NCBI GenBank assembly: GCA_002385265.1
Contig: DGDD01000227.1
Location: 1,575 to 27,145, forward strand
DNA from: Chitinophagaceae bacterium UBA3961
GTDB taxonomy: Bacteria > Bacteroidota > Bacteroidia > Chitinophagales > Chitinophagaceae
DNA: 25,571 bases
Direction: 5' to 3'
The stretch's first letter is position 1. Every line of letters begins with the position of its first letter. This document shows positions 14,704 to 22,552 of this stretch, in pieces. The notes beneath the pieces were generated by a model. That model worked only from the letters and a program-made list of their open reading frames with translations, was not told the origin of the DNA and ran no database searches. The translations under genes and the position numbers were made by a program.

Positions 14704-17487
14704 GTGAGCAAAATTTCTGCACTGTTATTATTCCTCTTCGTTTCGTTGACCGCTCTGGCTCAAACCGGAAAGATCAGCGGACGTATTTTGGATGAAAAGA
14801 ATCAGCCGGTTGCCGGAGCAACCATTAAGATAGTGGGTGTTGGCGGAGGCGTTACTTCTTCAAATGAAGGATATTTCACTATCAACTTGGCTGCAGGTAA
14901 AAAATATGATCTTGAAATTACCGCAGTTGGGTATGAAAAGAAAACAATCGAAGATGTTGAAGTTACCAAAGGTGCCGTGAACGAGTTGAACATCACTTTG
15001 AAATTTTCTAAATCAAATCTCAGCACCGTTACAGTTACTGCTCAACGCAGCAATGCGAGAAGAGAAACTGCAGCTTCTATCATTTCTTTCCAAAAGAACA
15101 CTAATACAGTTGCCTCTGTAATATCTGCAGAAACCATTCGCAGATCTCCAGATAGAAATACCGGTGAAGTATTGAAAAGAACACCGGGTGCGAGTATCCA
15201 AGAAGGTCGTTTCATTGTAGTGCGTGGTTTGGCCGATCGTTACAACCAAGCAATGTTGAATGGTATCTTGTTAACAAGTACAGAGCCTGATCGTAAAACT
15301 TTCTCTTTCGATTTGATTCCTGCTTCAATGATCGATAACATCGTGATCAACAAAGCATTCGTTCCTGAATACCCCGGTGAGTGGGCTGGTGGTTTGATTC
15401 AAGTAAACACAAAAGATATCCCTAGTGCAAACTTTTTCAATGTGCAGTTGGGAACCGGTTTCAATACACAAACCATTGGTAAAGATTTTTACCGCGACAA
15501 ACCCGGCAAATACGATTGGTTGGGTATTGACGATGGAACGCGTGCATTGCCTTCCAGCTACACAACTAAAAGTGAGTTTGATATTTTAACAGCTGCAGAG
15601 AAAACAGCGATTGGCAAGCAAATGCGCAATGCATGGGCTCCTGAAAAAATCAATGCTCCTTTCAACAGTTCGTTTCAAATGAACGGTGGGTTTACTTCCA
15701 AATGGTTTGGTAAAACAGTAGGTGGTAGTTTTGGTATTACTTATAATAAAAACAACCGCTTCTTGAAACTAGATAACAGAAGCAATAGCTTGTCTTCTGG
15801 AGTATTTAGTGTTAACTATGATTTTCAGGATGATCGATACAGTCAAAATGTTTCTGTAGGGGGATTGGCTAGTTTCGCCATTCAATTGAATTCTTTCAAT
15901 AAAATCTCTGCAAAAGCAATCATCAATACCAATACTACCAATTCAGTTACCAATCGCTCGGGTATCGATTATACCAGAGATGAACTATTGAGAGGAACAG
16001 AATTGAGCTTCAAACAAAATACTTTCTTCACTACACAATTAGCCGGAGATCATAGTTTGAGCAAAAGTTTGAAATTGAAATGGTACGGCGCTTTCAATAT
16101 TTTAGACGGTTATATTCCTGATCAAAGAAGAATTCTTTATTCAAAATCAACCACAGGAACGGATCCTTATAAACTAGTGGTGTCAAATTCACTTTCTCAA
16201 CAAAGCGGAAGCCGTATTTATCAAGATTTGAGTGATTATATCTATACTGCCGGTGGCGATTTGAGCGAAAGCTTCGAACTATTCGGACAAAAGCAAACTG
16301 TGAAAGCCGGTTATATGCTGCAAATCAAAGATCGCTTGTACGATGCAAAATTGTTTGCAAACTATTTGCCAACCGATAATGCTACTTTAAGATTACAGCC
16401 TGCAACTACTGTTTTCGATTCTACCAACTTCGGTGACGGGACAGGAACATTATTTGGTTTTGATGCTATTAAAGGAAGAAATTTCCGTTACCTCGCAAAC
16501 ACCATTTTGAATGCAGGGTTCTTGCAATTCGATAATCAATTCGGTGCTAATTTCCGCGTAGTTTGGGGTGGACGATTCGAACACTACGATCAATTGGTAG
16601 GAAGCGTGAAAACATGGGATCCACGTCATACACATACAGTTGTTCAGGATTTTTTACCAGGATTGAATGCTACTTATAAAGTGAATGCAAAAACCAATTT
16701 ACGTTTATCGGGTTCACAAACAGTGATTCGTCCGGAATTGCGCGAGTTATCTTATTTGAATATCTACGATTTCGAATTGAATGCTTCAGTGCAAGGTAAT
16801 CCTGCTTTGAAAAGAACAAAAGTAACCAACTTCGATGTTCGATACGAAATCTATCCGCGTTCAGGGGAAGTGTTCAGTGCAGGTGCTTTCTATAAGTACT
16901 TCGCCAATCCAATTGAACAGATTTTCAACGAAGGAAGTGGCGGTGCTTCTACCTTCTCTTATCAAAACCCTGAAAAGGCTAATACTTTCGGTCTTGAGTT
17001 GGAATTGCGTAAAAAGCTTGACAAGTTAGGATCAGCCTTCAAAAACTTTACAGTACAAGCCAATGGTGCTTATATCTATAGCCGTATCAAAGACCAAGGA
17101 TTTAAAGTAGACCGTCCTTTACAAGGTCAATCGCCTTACCTCGTGAACTTTGGATTGTTGTACGATGTAGAAAAATACGGATTAAATATTACAATGTTGT
17201 ATAACAGAATTGGTGAACGTATTTACTTAGTAGGTGATATCAGTGCCGGTGCAGGTTCTCCAGATATTTATGAGGCTCCACGTGATTTGATAGACTTTCA
17301 AGTTGCTAAGAAGGTATTTAATAAGAAGGGAGAGTTTCGTCTGAATGTATCAGACATATTGAATCAAACTCAGTACTTCTATCAAAATATTGATTCAAAC
17401 ACCAAGTTTGAAAAAGGAAAAGATGCGGTTCGTTTTTCTAGAAAATTCGGAACCAACGTAAACTTAAGCTTTAACTATTCGTTCTAA
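14704..17487 (+). CDS. TonB-dependent outer-membrane receptor with carboxypeptidase-like N-domain
   Basis: 927 aa from the GTG at 14704. Signal peptide (residues 1-20, SKISALLLFLFVSLTALAQ). A carboxypeptidase-regulatory-like domain follows (about 22-103: GKISGRILDEKNQPVAGATI), then a plug domain (about 110-245: RNTGEVLKRTPGAS, VVRGLADRYNQAMLNG, PEYPGEWAGGLIQV) and a beta-barrel ending in a terminal Phe (LSFNYSF). It imports an unknown ligand across the outer membrane using TonB energy. An upstream in-frame TTG (14680) is part of the -7 element, so it cannot be the start. An ATG at 14693 is followed at once by an in-frame stop (ATG-ACT-TAG). The partner gene 20 bp downstream is a beta-helix-like lipoprotein, not SusD. 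Confidence 0.88.
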   Translation: MSKISALLLFLFVSLTALAQTGKISGRILDEKNQPVAGATIKIVGVGGGVTSSNEGYFTINLAAGKKYDLEITAVGYEKKTIEDVEVTKGAVNELNITLKFSKSNLSTVTVTAQRSNARRETAASIISFQKNTNTVASVISAETIRRSPDRNTGEVLKRTPGASIQEGRFIVVRGLADRYNQAMLNGILLTSTEPDRKTFSFDLIPASMIDNIVINKAFVPEYPGEWAGGLIQVNTKDIPSANFFNVQLGTGFNTQTIGKDFYRDKPGKYDWLGIDDGTRALPSSYTTKSEFDILTAAEKTAIGKQMRNAWAPEKINAPFNSSFQMNGGFTSKWFGKTVGGSFGITYNKNNRFLKLDNRSNSLSSGVFSVNYDFQDDRYSQNVSVGGLASFAIQLNSFNKISAKAIINTNTTNSVTNRSGIDYTRDELLRGTELSFKQNTFFTTQLAGDHSLSKSLKLKWYGAFNILDGYIPDQRRILYSKSTTGTDPYKLVVSNSLSQQSGSRIYQDLSDYIYTAGGDLSESFELFGQKQTVKAGYMLQIKDRLYDAKLFANYLPTDNATLRLQPATTVFDSTNFGDGTGTLFGFDAIKGRNFRYLANTILNAGFLQFDNQFGANFRVVWGGRFEHYDQLVGSVKTWDPRHTHTVVQDFLPGLNATYKVNAKTNLRLSGSQTVIRPELRELSYLNIYDFELNASVQGNPALKRTKVTNFDVRYEIYPRSGEVFSAGAFYKYFANPIEQIFNEGSGGASTFSYQNPEKANTFGLELELRKKLDKLGSAFKNFTVQANGAYIYSRIKDQGFKVDRPLQGQSPYLVNFGLLYDVEKYGLNITMLYNRIGERIYLVGDISAGAGSPDIYEAPRDLIDFQVAKKVFNKKGEFRLNVSDILNQTQYFYQNIDSNTKFEKGKDAVRFSRKFGTNVNLSFNYSF

Positions 17488-17507
17488 ACTTTTTAATAAT
17501 TAACAAA

Positions 17508-18968
17508 ATGAAGAAGTCGTTATTTTATTCCATCGCCCTTGCTGCATTAGCAATTACAGGATGCCGCAAAATTGAAATGGATGGCGAGAAGGAAGTGATC
17601 ATTGTAACTCAACCTGGTACAGGTTCTACAGGACAAACCATTACACTGTCTGGAAGAATCAATGCTGATACCGTATTAAGAAAAGCAAACACTTATATCC
17701 TGAAAGGGTTGGTTTATATGGTGGGTAATCACACCATGACTGTTGAAGCAGGTACAACCATTAAAGGTTCTTTCAGCGGAAGCGATGTGGCTGCTCTGAT
17801 CATTACTCGTGGTTCTAAGTTGATTGCAATTGGTACGCCTACTGAACCTATCGTGTTTACTTCTGCGGCCGCTAGCCCAGCTTCAGGTGACTGGGGTGGA
17901 ATCGTTCTTCTTGGTAAAGCTCCGGTTAATACCAGTTTCAATGGTATAGCAGGATTGTATCAGGCTGAAGGCGGTATCGATAACGCGAATGGAGATGGCT
18001 TGGCCGGTTCCGGTGATGCTGTTGCTCCTACAGCTATTGCCAACGACAATTCAGGTACTTTACAATATGTTCGTATTGAGTATGCAGGATATGCATTCCA
18101 ACCTGATAAAGAATTGAACAGTTTAACCATGGCAGCAGTAGGTAGTGGTACTACTATCGACCACGTTCAAGTTACTTATGCTAAAGATGATGCCTATGAG
18201 TGGTTTGGTGGAACGGTGAACTGTAAGTATTTGATCGCTTATAAAACACAAGATGATGATTTCGATACTGATAACGGTTTCAGCGGAAACGTTCAATTCG
18301 GGTTGGTATTGAGAGATTCATTGATCGCCGATATCTCTACTTCAGAAGCATTTGAAAGCGATAACAACGCCAGCGGTACTACTGCTACTCCAAAAACTAC
18401 AGCAGTATTCAGTAATATCACTGCTATCGGTCCTCGCGCTACATTGGCCAATACCGGTAACACCTTGTTCCGTGCAGGTGCACAGATTAGAAGAAACTCT
18501 TCAATCTCTATTTTTAATTCTATTATCATGGGTTGGCCTCAGGCTGTATTGATTGATGCAAGTACTGGTACTCCAACTGACTTGAACGTTAACGATAGCA
18601 CTTTGAGAATTCGGAACACAACATTGGCCGGTAACACTATCAATGTTAAGTATACTGTAAGTGGAAGTGCCCCTACAGGTGCTAACGATGCAAGTATGTT
18701 GAACTGGTTCCAAACTAGCTTCTATAACAACGATATTTTGACCAATACAAGCGATGCGAAGTTGATTCAACCATTCAACTACAGTGCTCCAGATCCTACT
18801 CCATTCGCTGGTTCAAACGGTAACCAAAAGATTTTGAACGGCGCTAGCTTTACAGATCCTAAACTCACTAATACTTTCTTCACAACTGTTACATTCCGCG
18901 GTGCTATTGCTCCTGCAGGAACTGAATCAAACTGGTGGAAGGGTTGGACAAAGTTTGTTAACAACTAA
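17508..18968 (+). CDS. Beta-helix-like surface lipoprotein paired with the TonB receptor
   Basis: 486 aa lipoprotein. The signal peptide ends in lipobox ITGC with Cys19 as the lipidation site. The mature protein is Gly/Ala/Thr/Asn-rich with short strand-turn repeats of right-handed beta-helix type: NADTVLRKANTYILKGLVYM, AGTTIKGSF, ALIITRGSKLIAIGTPTEPI, DWGGIVLLGKAPVN, then LQYVRIEYAGYAF and a DDAYEWFGG segment. DDDFDTDNG (about residues 246-254) is a possible Ca2+ site. The C-terminus ends NWWKGWTKFVNN. This family is common next to TonB receptors in Bacteroidota and is sometimes mis-annotated as T9SS cargo or a transporter. It probably acts as the surface ligand-binding lid, replacing SusD. 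It follows the receptor by 20 bp and ends before a strong terminator. Ligand unknown. Confidence 0.8.
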   Translation: MKKSLFYSIALAALAITGCRKIEMDGEKEVIIVTQPGTGSTGQTITLSGRINADTVLRKANTYILKGLVYMVGNHTMTVEAGTTIKGSFSGSDVAALIITRGSKLIAIGTPTEPIVFTSAAASPASGDWGGIVLLGKAPVNTSFNGIAGLYQAEGGIDNANGDGLAGSGDAVAPTAIANDNSGTLQYVRIEYAGYAFQPDKELNSLTMAAVGSGTTIDHVQVTYAKDDAYEWFGGTVNCKYLIAYKTQDDDFDTDNGFSGNVQFGLVLRDSLIADISTSEAFESDNNASGTTATPKTTAVFSNITAIGPRATLANTGNTLFRAGAQIRRNSSISIFNSIIMGWPQAVLIDASTGTPTDLNVNDSTLRIRNTTLAGNTINVKYTVSGSAPTGANDASMLNWFQTSFYNNDILTNTSDAKLIQPFNYSAPDPTPFAGSNGNQKILNGASFTDPKLTNTFFTTVTFRGAIAPAGTESNWWKGWTKFVNN

Positions 18969-18993
18969 TAAGTTTAGAATTTCCTATAGTTTG

Positions 18994-19023
18994 AAAATCC
19001 CGCCAATTGGCGGGATTTTCTTT
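18994..19023 (+). terminator. Intrinsic terminator after the lipoprotein gene
   Basis: Near-perfect palindrome: AAAATCCCGCC (18994-19004) pairs with GGCGGGATTTT (19009-19019) across AATT, then CTTTT. It lies 25 bp after the lipoprotein stop codon. The following 11-bp array begins at its last T residues. Confidence 0.92.
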
Positions 19024-19078
19024 TCATGGTATGGTAATACTCTCGTTACAATGCGGTAATAAGCCTGTTCTATCTTGC
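19024..19078 (+). promoter_or_regulatory. Second 11-bp operator array and -7 element, in front of a predicted sRNA
   Basis: Four consecutive 11-bp units in one register: TCATGGTATGG (19024-19034), TAATACTCTCG (19035-19045), TTACAATGCGG (19046-19056) and TAATAAGCCTG (19057-19067). By eye they match the consensus TAAYATTACGG at about 8, 7, 8 and 7 of 11 positions. After exactly 3 bp, as at 14672-14674, comes TATCTTGC (19071-19078), a TAnnTTTG-like -7 element also used at 3806-3813. Transcription is predicted to start near 19084. The first protein start downstream is nearly 500 bp away, behind a terminator. Confidence 0.65.
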
Positions 19079-19083
19079 AGGCA

Positions 19084-19167
19084 GTTTATGAACAATGGTT
19101 AGATTTTAGTATATATTTCTCATGCGACTGTTAGCGGTCCCGATGTCTATCGGGACTTTTGTTTTTT
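19084..19167 (+). ncRNA. Predicted co-regulated small RNA (about 80 nt)
   Basis: This short stretch lies between the array-driven promoter (-7 element at 19071-19078) and a strong intrinsic terminator (19137-19167). It has no useful open frame: a 4-codon ATG-stop (19088-19102) and a 15-residue frame that runs into the terminator (19122-19169). The 5' half (19084-19130) is AU-rich and mostly unstructured, suitable for base-pairing with target mRNAs; the 3' half is the hairpin. It could instead be an attenuated leader. No known RNA family recognised. Prediction rests on promoter-terminator spacing only. Confidence 0.5.
19137..19167 (+). terminator. Intrinsic terminator of the predicted sRNA
   Basis: Stem GTCCCGAT (19137-19144) and ATCGGGAC (19149-19156) with loop GTCT, followed by TTTTGTTTTTT: a perfect stem and an 11-nt U-tract. 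No plus-strand protein gene ends here; the previous one already has its own terminator at 18994. This is why a separate short transcript is proposed. Confidence 0.88.
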
Positions 19168-19169
19168 AA

Positions 19170-19446
19170 GTGAAGAAGAGAGGAGGTAATTAATAATTAA
19201 TAATTAATAATTAACAATTAATAATGTAGCAGCCGTGCACAGGAACGAGAATTATAGGAGAAGGGAAGCGAGGAAAGGTAGAGAGACTGCTAGCGCTGCG
19301 TTTTCGCTGCGATCGCTGCGCCGCTGCGGTGAAAAAGATAAGATGGACGTGAAAGGAATACTCTTTGCGACAACTTCGCGGTCTCTGCGCTCTTAGCGGT
19401 GAATGCATTACCTAAAGCCTAACGCCTAATGCCTAACACCTACCTC
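19170..19446 (+). repeat. Composite dispersed repeat, copy 4
   Basis: No gene. It has an AT module of TTAATAATT words repeated three to four times (19186-19225), a short purine-rich run (19240-19283), the CTAGCGCTGCG ... CTGCGCCGCTGCGGTGAA block (19287-19333), CTCTTAGCGGTGAA (19389-19402) and GCCTAA words (19413-19440). Module order matches the copies at 3930-4380 and 9110-9437. Here the right end lies just upstream of the SusC operator array rather than at a stop codon. Confidence 0.75.
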
Positions 19447-19460
19447 CCCAATCGCTACCA

Positions 19461-19524
19461 AATCATTACCTCTTCATTAATAAATTGCAAATAACATTAC
19501 CCTATCATTAACAATGCGCTACGG
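19461..19524 (+). promoter_or_regulatory. Third, weaker 11-bp repeat array upstream of SusC
   Basis: CATTA words recur with 11-bp spacing: 19464 and 19475, then after a 20-bp step 19495 and 19506, with a diverged CGCTA at 19517. The best unit is TAACATTACCC (19492-19502, 9 of 11 to the consensus of the 14606 array), followed by TATCATTAACA (19503-19513) and ATGCGCTACGG (19514-19524). The block ends 24 bp before the -7 element, so its geometry differs from the other two arrays. Probably the same regulator; lower confidence. Confidence 0.5.
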
Positions 19525-19548
19525 TGCACGAAAAAATACATCCACACT

Positions 19549-19556
19549 TACTTTTG
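19549..19556 (+). promoter_or_regulatory. -7 promoter element of the SusC/SusD operon
   Basis: TACTTTTG, identical to the element at 14675-14682, followed by CG as there. A start site near 19562 would leave a leader of about 10-20 nt before the chosen ATG. It lies inside the longest open frame (from 19524), which shows that the longer start is wrong. Confidence 0.7.
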
Positions 19557-19571
19557 CGAATAATTGTAAAA

Positions 19572-22541
19572 ATGACATTTATGACCAAAATTAAGTACGG
19601 AAGTCTCTTGCTTTTTCTTATTATGACTTCCCTGTTCTCCTTCTCGCAATCGCTCCGCACACTCAAAGGAACGATTTCTCAAACAAGCAATCTACCCTTG
19701 TCGGGCGCAACCGTGAAAGTGAAAAGTACCGGTGCTGCATCTAGTTCCGACAAAGCGGGAAACTTTGCTGTTCAAGTAAATGCCATAGATACACTACAGA
19801 TTTCCTTCGTAGGGTTTCAAACCCAAGAGATTGCCGTAGGAAATCAAACTACTATTGCTGTATTAATGCAAGCCACTTCTTCTGAATTGGCGAATGTGGT
19901 AGTAGTAGGGTACGGTTCCCAAAGTAAAAGAGATGTTACCGGTGCCGTTAAATCAATCAAAGCCGAATCGTTCAACAGAGGTGTGATCAACTCCCCAGAA
20001 CAATTGATTCAAGGTAAAGTAGCAGGTGTAAACGTTACCTCTTCTACTGGTGAGCCGGGTGCTCAGTTGTCGATCACGGTTCGTGGTCCAGGTGGTGTGA
20101 GAACTGGTTCTACTCCTTTGTTCGTTGTAGATGGATTGCCTCTCGATAACTCTTCAACCGGTGGCGCCGGAAACCCTTTGAACTTTATCAACCCTAACGA
20201 TATTGATGCCATCGACGTATTAAAAGATGCATCTGCTACAGCTATCTACGGTGCTCGTGGTGCAAACGGTGTTATCCTCATCACTACTAAAAAAGGGAAA
20301 GCTGGTACTTCTACGTTGAACTACAGTTCTGCATTTACCTTCTCACAAGTTGCCAATAAAATTGATGTATTTTCTGCTGCTCAATACAAAGCAGAGATTG
20401 GAAAGATCAATGGCACATTGGTAGATAAAGGTGCGAATACCGATTGGCAAAACCTGATCATGCGCAATGCATTCACTCAAGAGCATAACTTGAGTTTGAG
20501 CGGTGGTAGCAATAAACTCACCTACTATGCATCTTTCAATGCGCAGAAGCAACAAGGTATTGTTAAAAACAATGACTTGGATCGTTATACTGGTCGTTTC
20601 AATGCTACTCAACGTTTTTGGGACAATAAATTGGTGATTGACGCGAATGTGAACGTGTCTCGCACCTACAATTTGCGTCCTCCTGTTTCAAGTGTAATTG
20701 GAGATGCATTGGCCAATAACCCTACTTATGCTCCTTATGATTCAGCAGGTAATCCCGCTCGTTACCTCGATTTGAATAATCCATTGGTGACCTTCCAATT
20801 GGAAAAAGATGTTACCACCATCAACAGAACCATTGCAAACATTTATCCTTCACTTCGTCTGTTGCCCGGCTTGGTGTACAAATTGAATATTGGTGTAGAC
20901 AACTCAACATCAGTTCGTGATATTCAATCATTGCCAAGTACGGTACCCCAGCGTGATGGTCGTTTAGACAATTTCACCAGTTCAAACCTCAATACCCTAA
21001 TTGAGAACTATTTGACCTACGATTTGAAAGTGAATGCGCACAACATCAGTACGTTGTTAGGATTTTCATATCAAAAGATAGAATTGGCCGGTAAGAACTT
21101 CAGCATTAATAAATTCCCCAACGCTGCTGTAGAACCTATCAATAATCCGGGTTTAGGTCAAGAATTGACCTTGGCGAACAACAAGCCCGGTGGCTATGCA
21201 ATTCAAAATGAACTACAATCATATTTCGGTCGTATCAACTACGCTTACATGGGTAAGTATTTGTTGACTGCGAATTTCCGTGCCGATGGTTCATCGAAAT
21301 TTGGTAAGAACAATAAGTATGGTTATTTCCCTTCTTTCAGTGCCGGTTGGAGAATTACTGAAGAGAAGTTCATGAAGTCTACTCCTTTCTCAAACTTGAA
21401 ATTGAGAGCAGGTTGGGGTTTAACGGGTAACCAGGAAATTCCTTCGAAAATTACCCAAGCATTGTATACTTCAAGCGTTTCTGCTTCTACTTCTTATCCT
21501 TTGGACAATAGCGCCAACTATCCTGCCGGTACTACATTTACCCGCTTGGCAAATCCTGATATTCAGTGGGAGGTTTCAAAGCAAGTGAATGCCGGTTTGG
21601 ATTTTGGATTCTTCAATGGCGATTTGAATGGTTCATTAGATGTATTTCAAAAGAAGTCGACCAACATTCTGTTAGAAGTAGTTCCTGCTGATCCTATTCA
21701 ACCTGCCGGTACGGTTTGGACGAACGTGAAGAACATGGAAATTGTAAACAAGGGTTTGGAATTGGATTTGAACTACCGTCATACAACTAAACGTCAGTTT
21801 ACGTATGGTGCCGGTTTCAATATTGCTTTCTTAGACAATATTGTTAAGAATTCTCCTTACTCTGTTATTCCTTCAGGATCTGCATCGGGTTCAGGTTTAA
21901 CCTCTGCTACCATCAATGGCTATATCAACAATCAACCCATCGGTACTTTCTTCTTGAAACAATTCACCGGAATGGATGCAAATGGAAACAGTAGTTATAA
22001 GGATGTAGATGGTGATGGTATTATCAGTGATAAAGACCGCGTAGCAGCAGGTTCTGCCTTGCCTAAAACCATCTATGCTTTCTATTTCACTGCCTCATAC
22101 AAAGGCTTCGATGCTAGTTTGAATTTCAACGGCGTTTCAGGAAATAAGATCTACGACAACACTGCCAATGCCTTCTTCTACAAGCTCCGTTTGTTCAAAG
22201 GTTTGAACACTACTTCTGAAGCGTTGAGCTATCCTACAGAAAGTACCAGTAATGCGGCTCCTGTAAGTTCACGTTTCTTGAAAGACGGCGCCTATTTGAG
22301 ATTGAACAACGCCAGCATTGGATACACATTGAATGTAAGAAAGCTTCATATCGACAATTACATTTCAAACTTGCGAGTGTCACTTACAGGCCAAAACCTT
22401 TGGGTGAAAACCAAGTACGATGGATTCGATCCTGAGGTTAACAACGATCGTCAGATCAATGGAGTATTGAGCTACGGTATTGATTACCTCTCTTATCCTA
22501 AAGCACGTTCTATCATTATTGGATTACAAGTAAGCTTCTAA
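19572..22541 (+). CDS. SusC/RagA-family TonB-linked outer-membrane protein
   Basis: 989 aa. Signal peptide (about residues 1-26, MTKIKYGSLLLFLIMTS core), then a carboxypeptidase-like domain (about 30-105: GATVKVKSTGAASSSDKAGNF, DTLQISFVGFQTQEI). The SusC TonB-box region VVVVGYGSQSKRDVTGAV follows (about 110-127). The plug has GVNVTSSTGEPGAQLSITVR, VVDGLPLDN, DIDAIDVLKDASATAIYG and ARGANGVILITTKKG, all classic SusC motifs. The barrel runs to the terminal Phe in IIIGLQVSF. It imports a substrate captured by SusD. The ATG at 19572 is used (19581 is an alternative); the frame from 19524 contains the promoter. SusD follows after 11 bp. The substrate is not evident; a phosphate ester is suggested only by the phosphatase downstream. 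Confidence 0.93.
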   Translation: MTFMTKIKYGSLLLFLIMTSLFSFSQSLRTLKGTISQTSNLPLSGATVKVKSTGAASSSDKAGNFAVQVNAIDTLQISFVGFQTQEIAVGNQTTIAVLMQATSSELANVVVVGYGSQSKRDVTGAVKSIKAESFNRGVINSPEQLIQGKVAGVNVTSSTGEPGAQLSITVRGPGGVRTGSTPLFVVDGLPLDNSSTGGAGNPLNFINPNDIDAIDVLKDASATAIYGARGANGVILITTKKGKAGTSTLNYSSAFTFSQVANKIDVFSAAQYKAEIGKINGTLVDKGANTDWQNLIMRNAFTQEHNLSLSGGSNKLTYYASFNAQKQQGIVKNNDLDRYTGRFNATQRFWDNKLVIDANVNVSRTYNLRPPVSSVIGDALANNPTYAPYDSAGNPARYLDLNNPLVTFQLEKDVTTINRTIANIYPSLRLLPGLVYKLNIGVDNSTSVRDIQSLPSTVPQRDGRLDNFTSSNLNTLIENYLTYDLKVNAHNISTLLGFSYQKIELAGKNFSINKFPNAAVEPINNPGLGQELTLANNKPGGYAIQNELQSYFGRINYAYMGKYLLTANFRADGSSKFGKNNKYGYFPSFSAGWRITEEKFMKSTPFSNLKLRAGWGLTGNQEIPSKITQALYTSSVSASTSYPLDNSANYPAGTTFTRLANPDIQWEVSKQVNAGLDFGFFNGDLNGSLDVFQKKSTNILLEVVPADPIQPAGTVWTNVKNMEIVNKGLELDLNYRHTTKRQFTYGAGFNIAFLDNIVKNSPYSVIPSGSASGSGLTSATINGYINNQPIGTFFLKQFTGMDANGNSSYKDVDGDGIISDKDRVAAGSALPKTIYAFYFTASYKGFDASLNFNGVSGNKIYDNTANAFFYKLRLFKGLNTTSEALSYPTESTSNAAPVSSRFLKDGAYLRLNNASIGYTLNVRKLHIDNYISNLRVSLTGQNLWVKTKYDGFDPEVNNDRQINGVLSYGIDYLSYPKARSIIIGLQVSF

Positions 22542-22552
22542 AATAATACGTT

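Noticed and set aside
19122..19169. 15-residue ORF inside the predicted sRNA
   Set aside because: Its codons form the terminator stem and U-tract, so coding function is unlikely.
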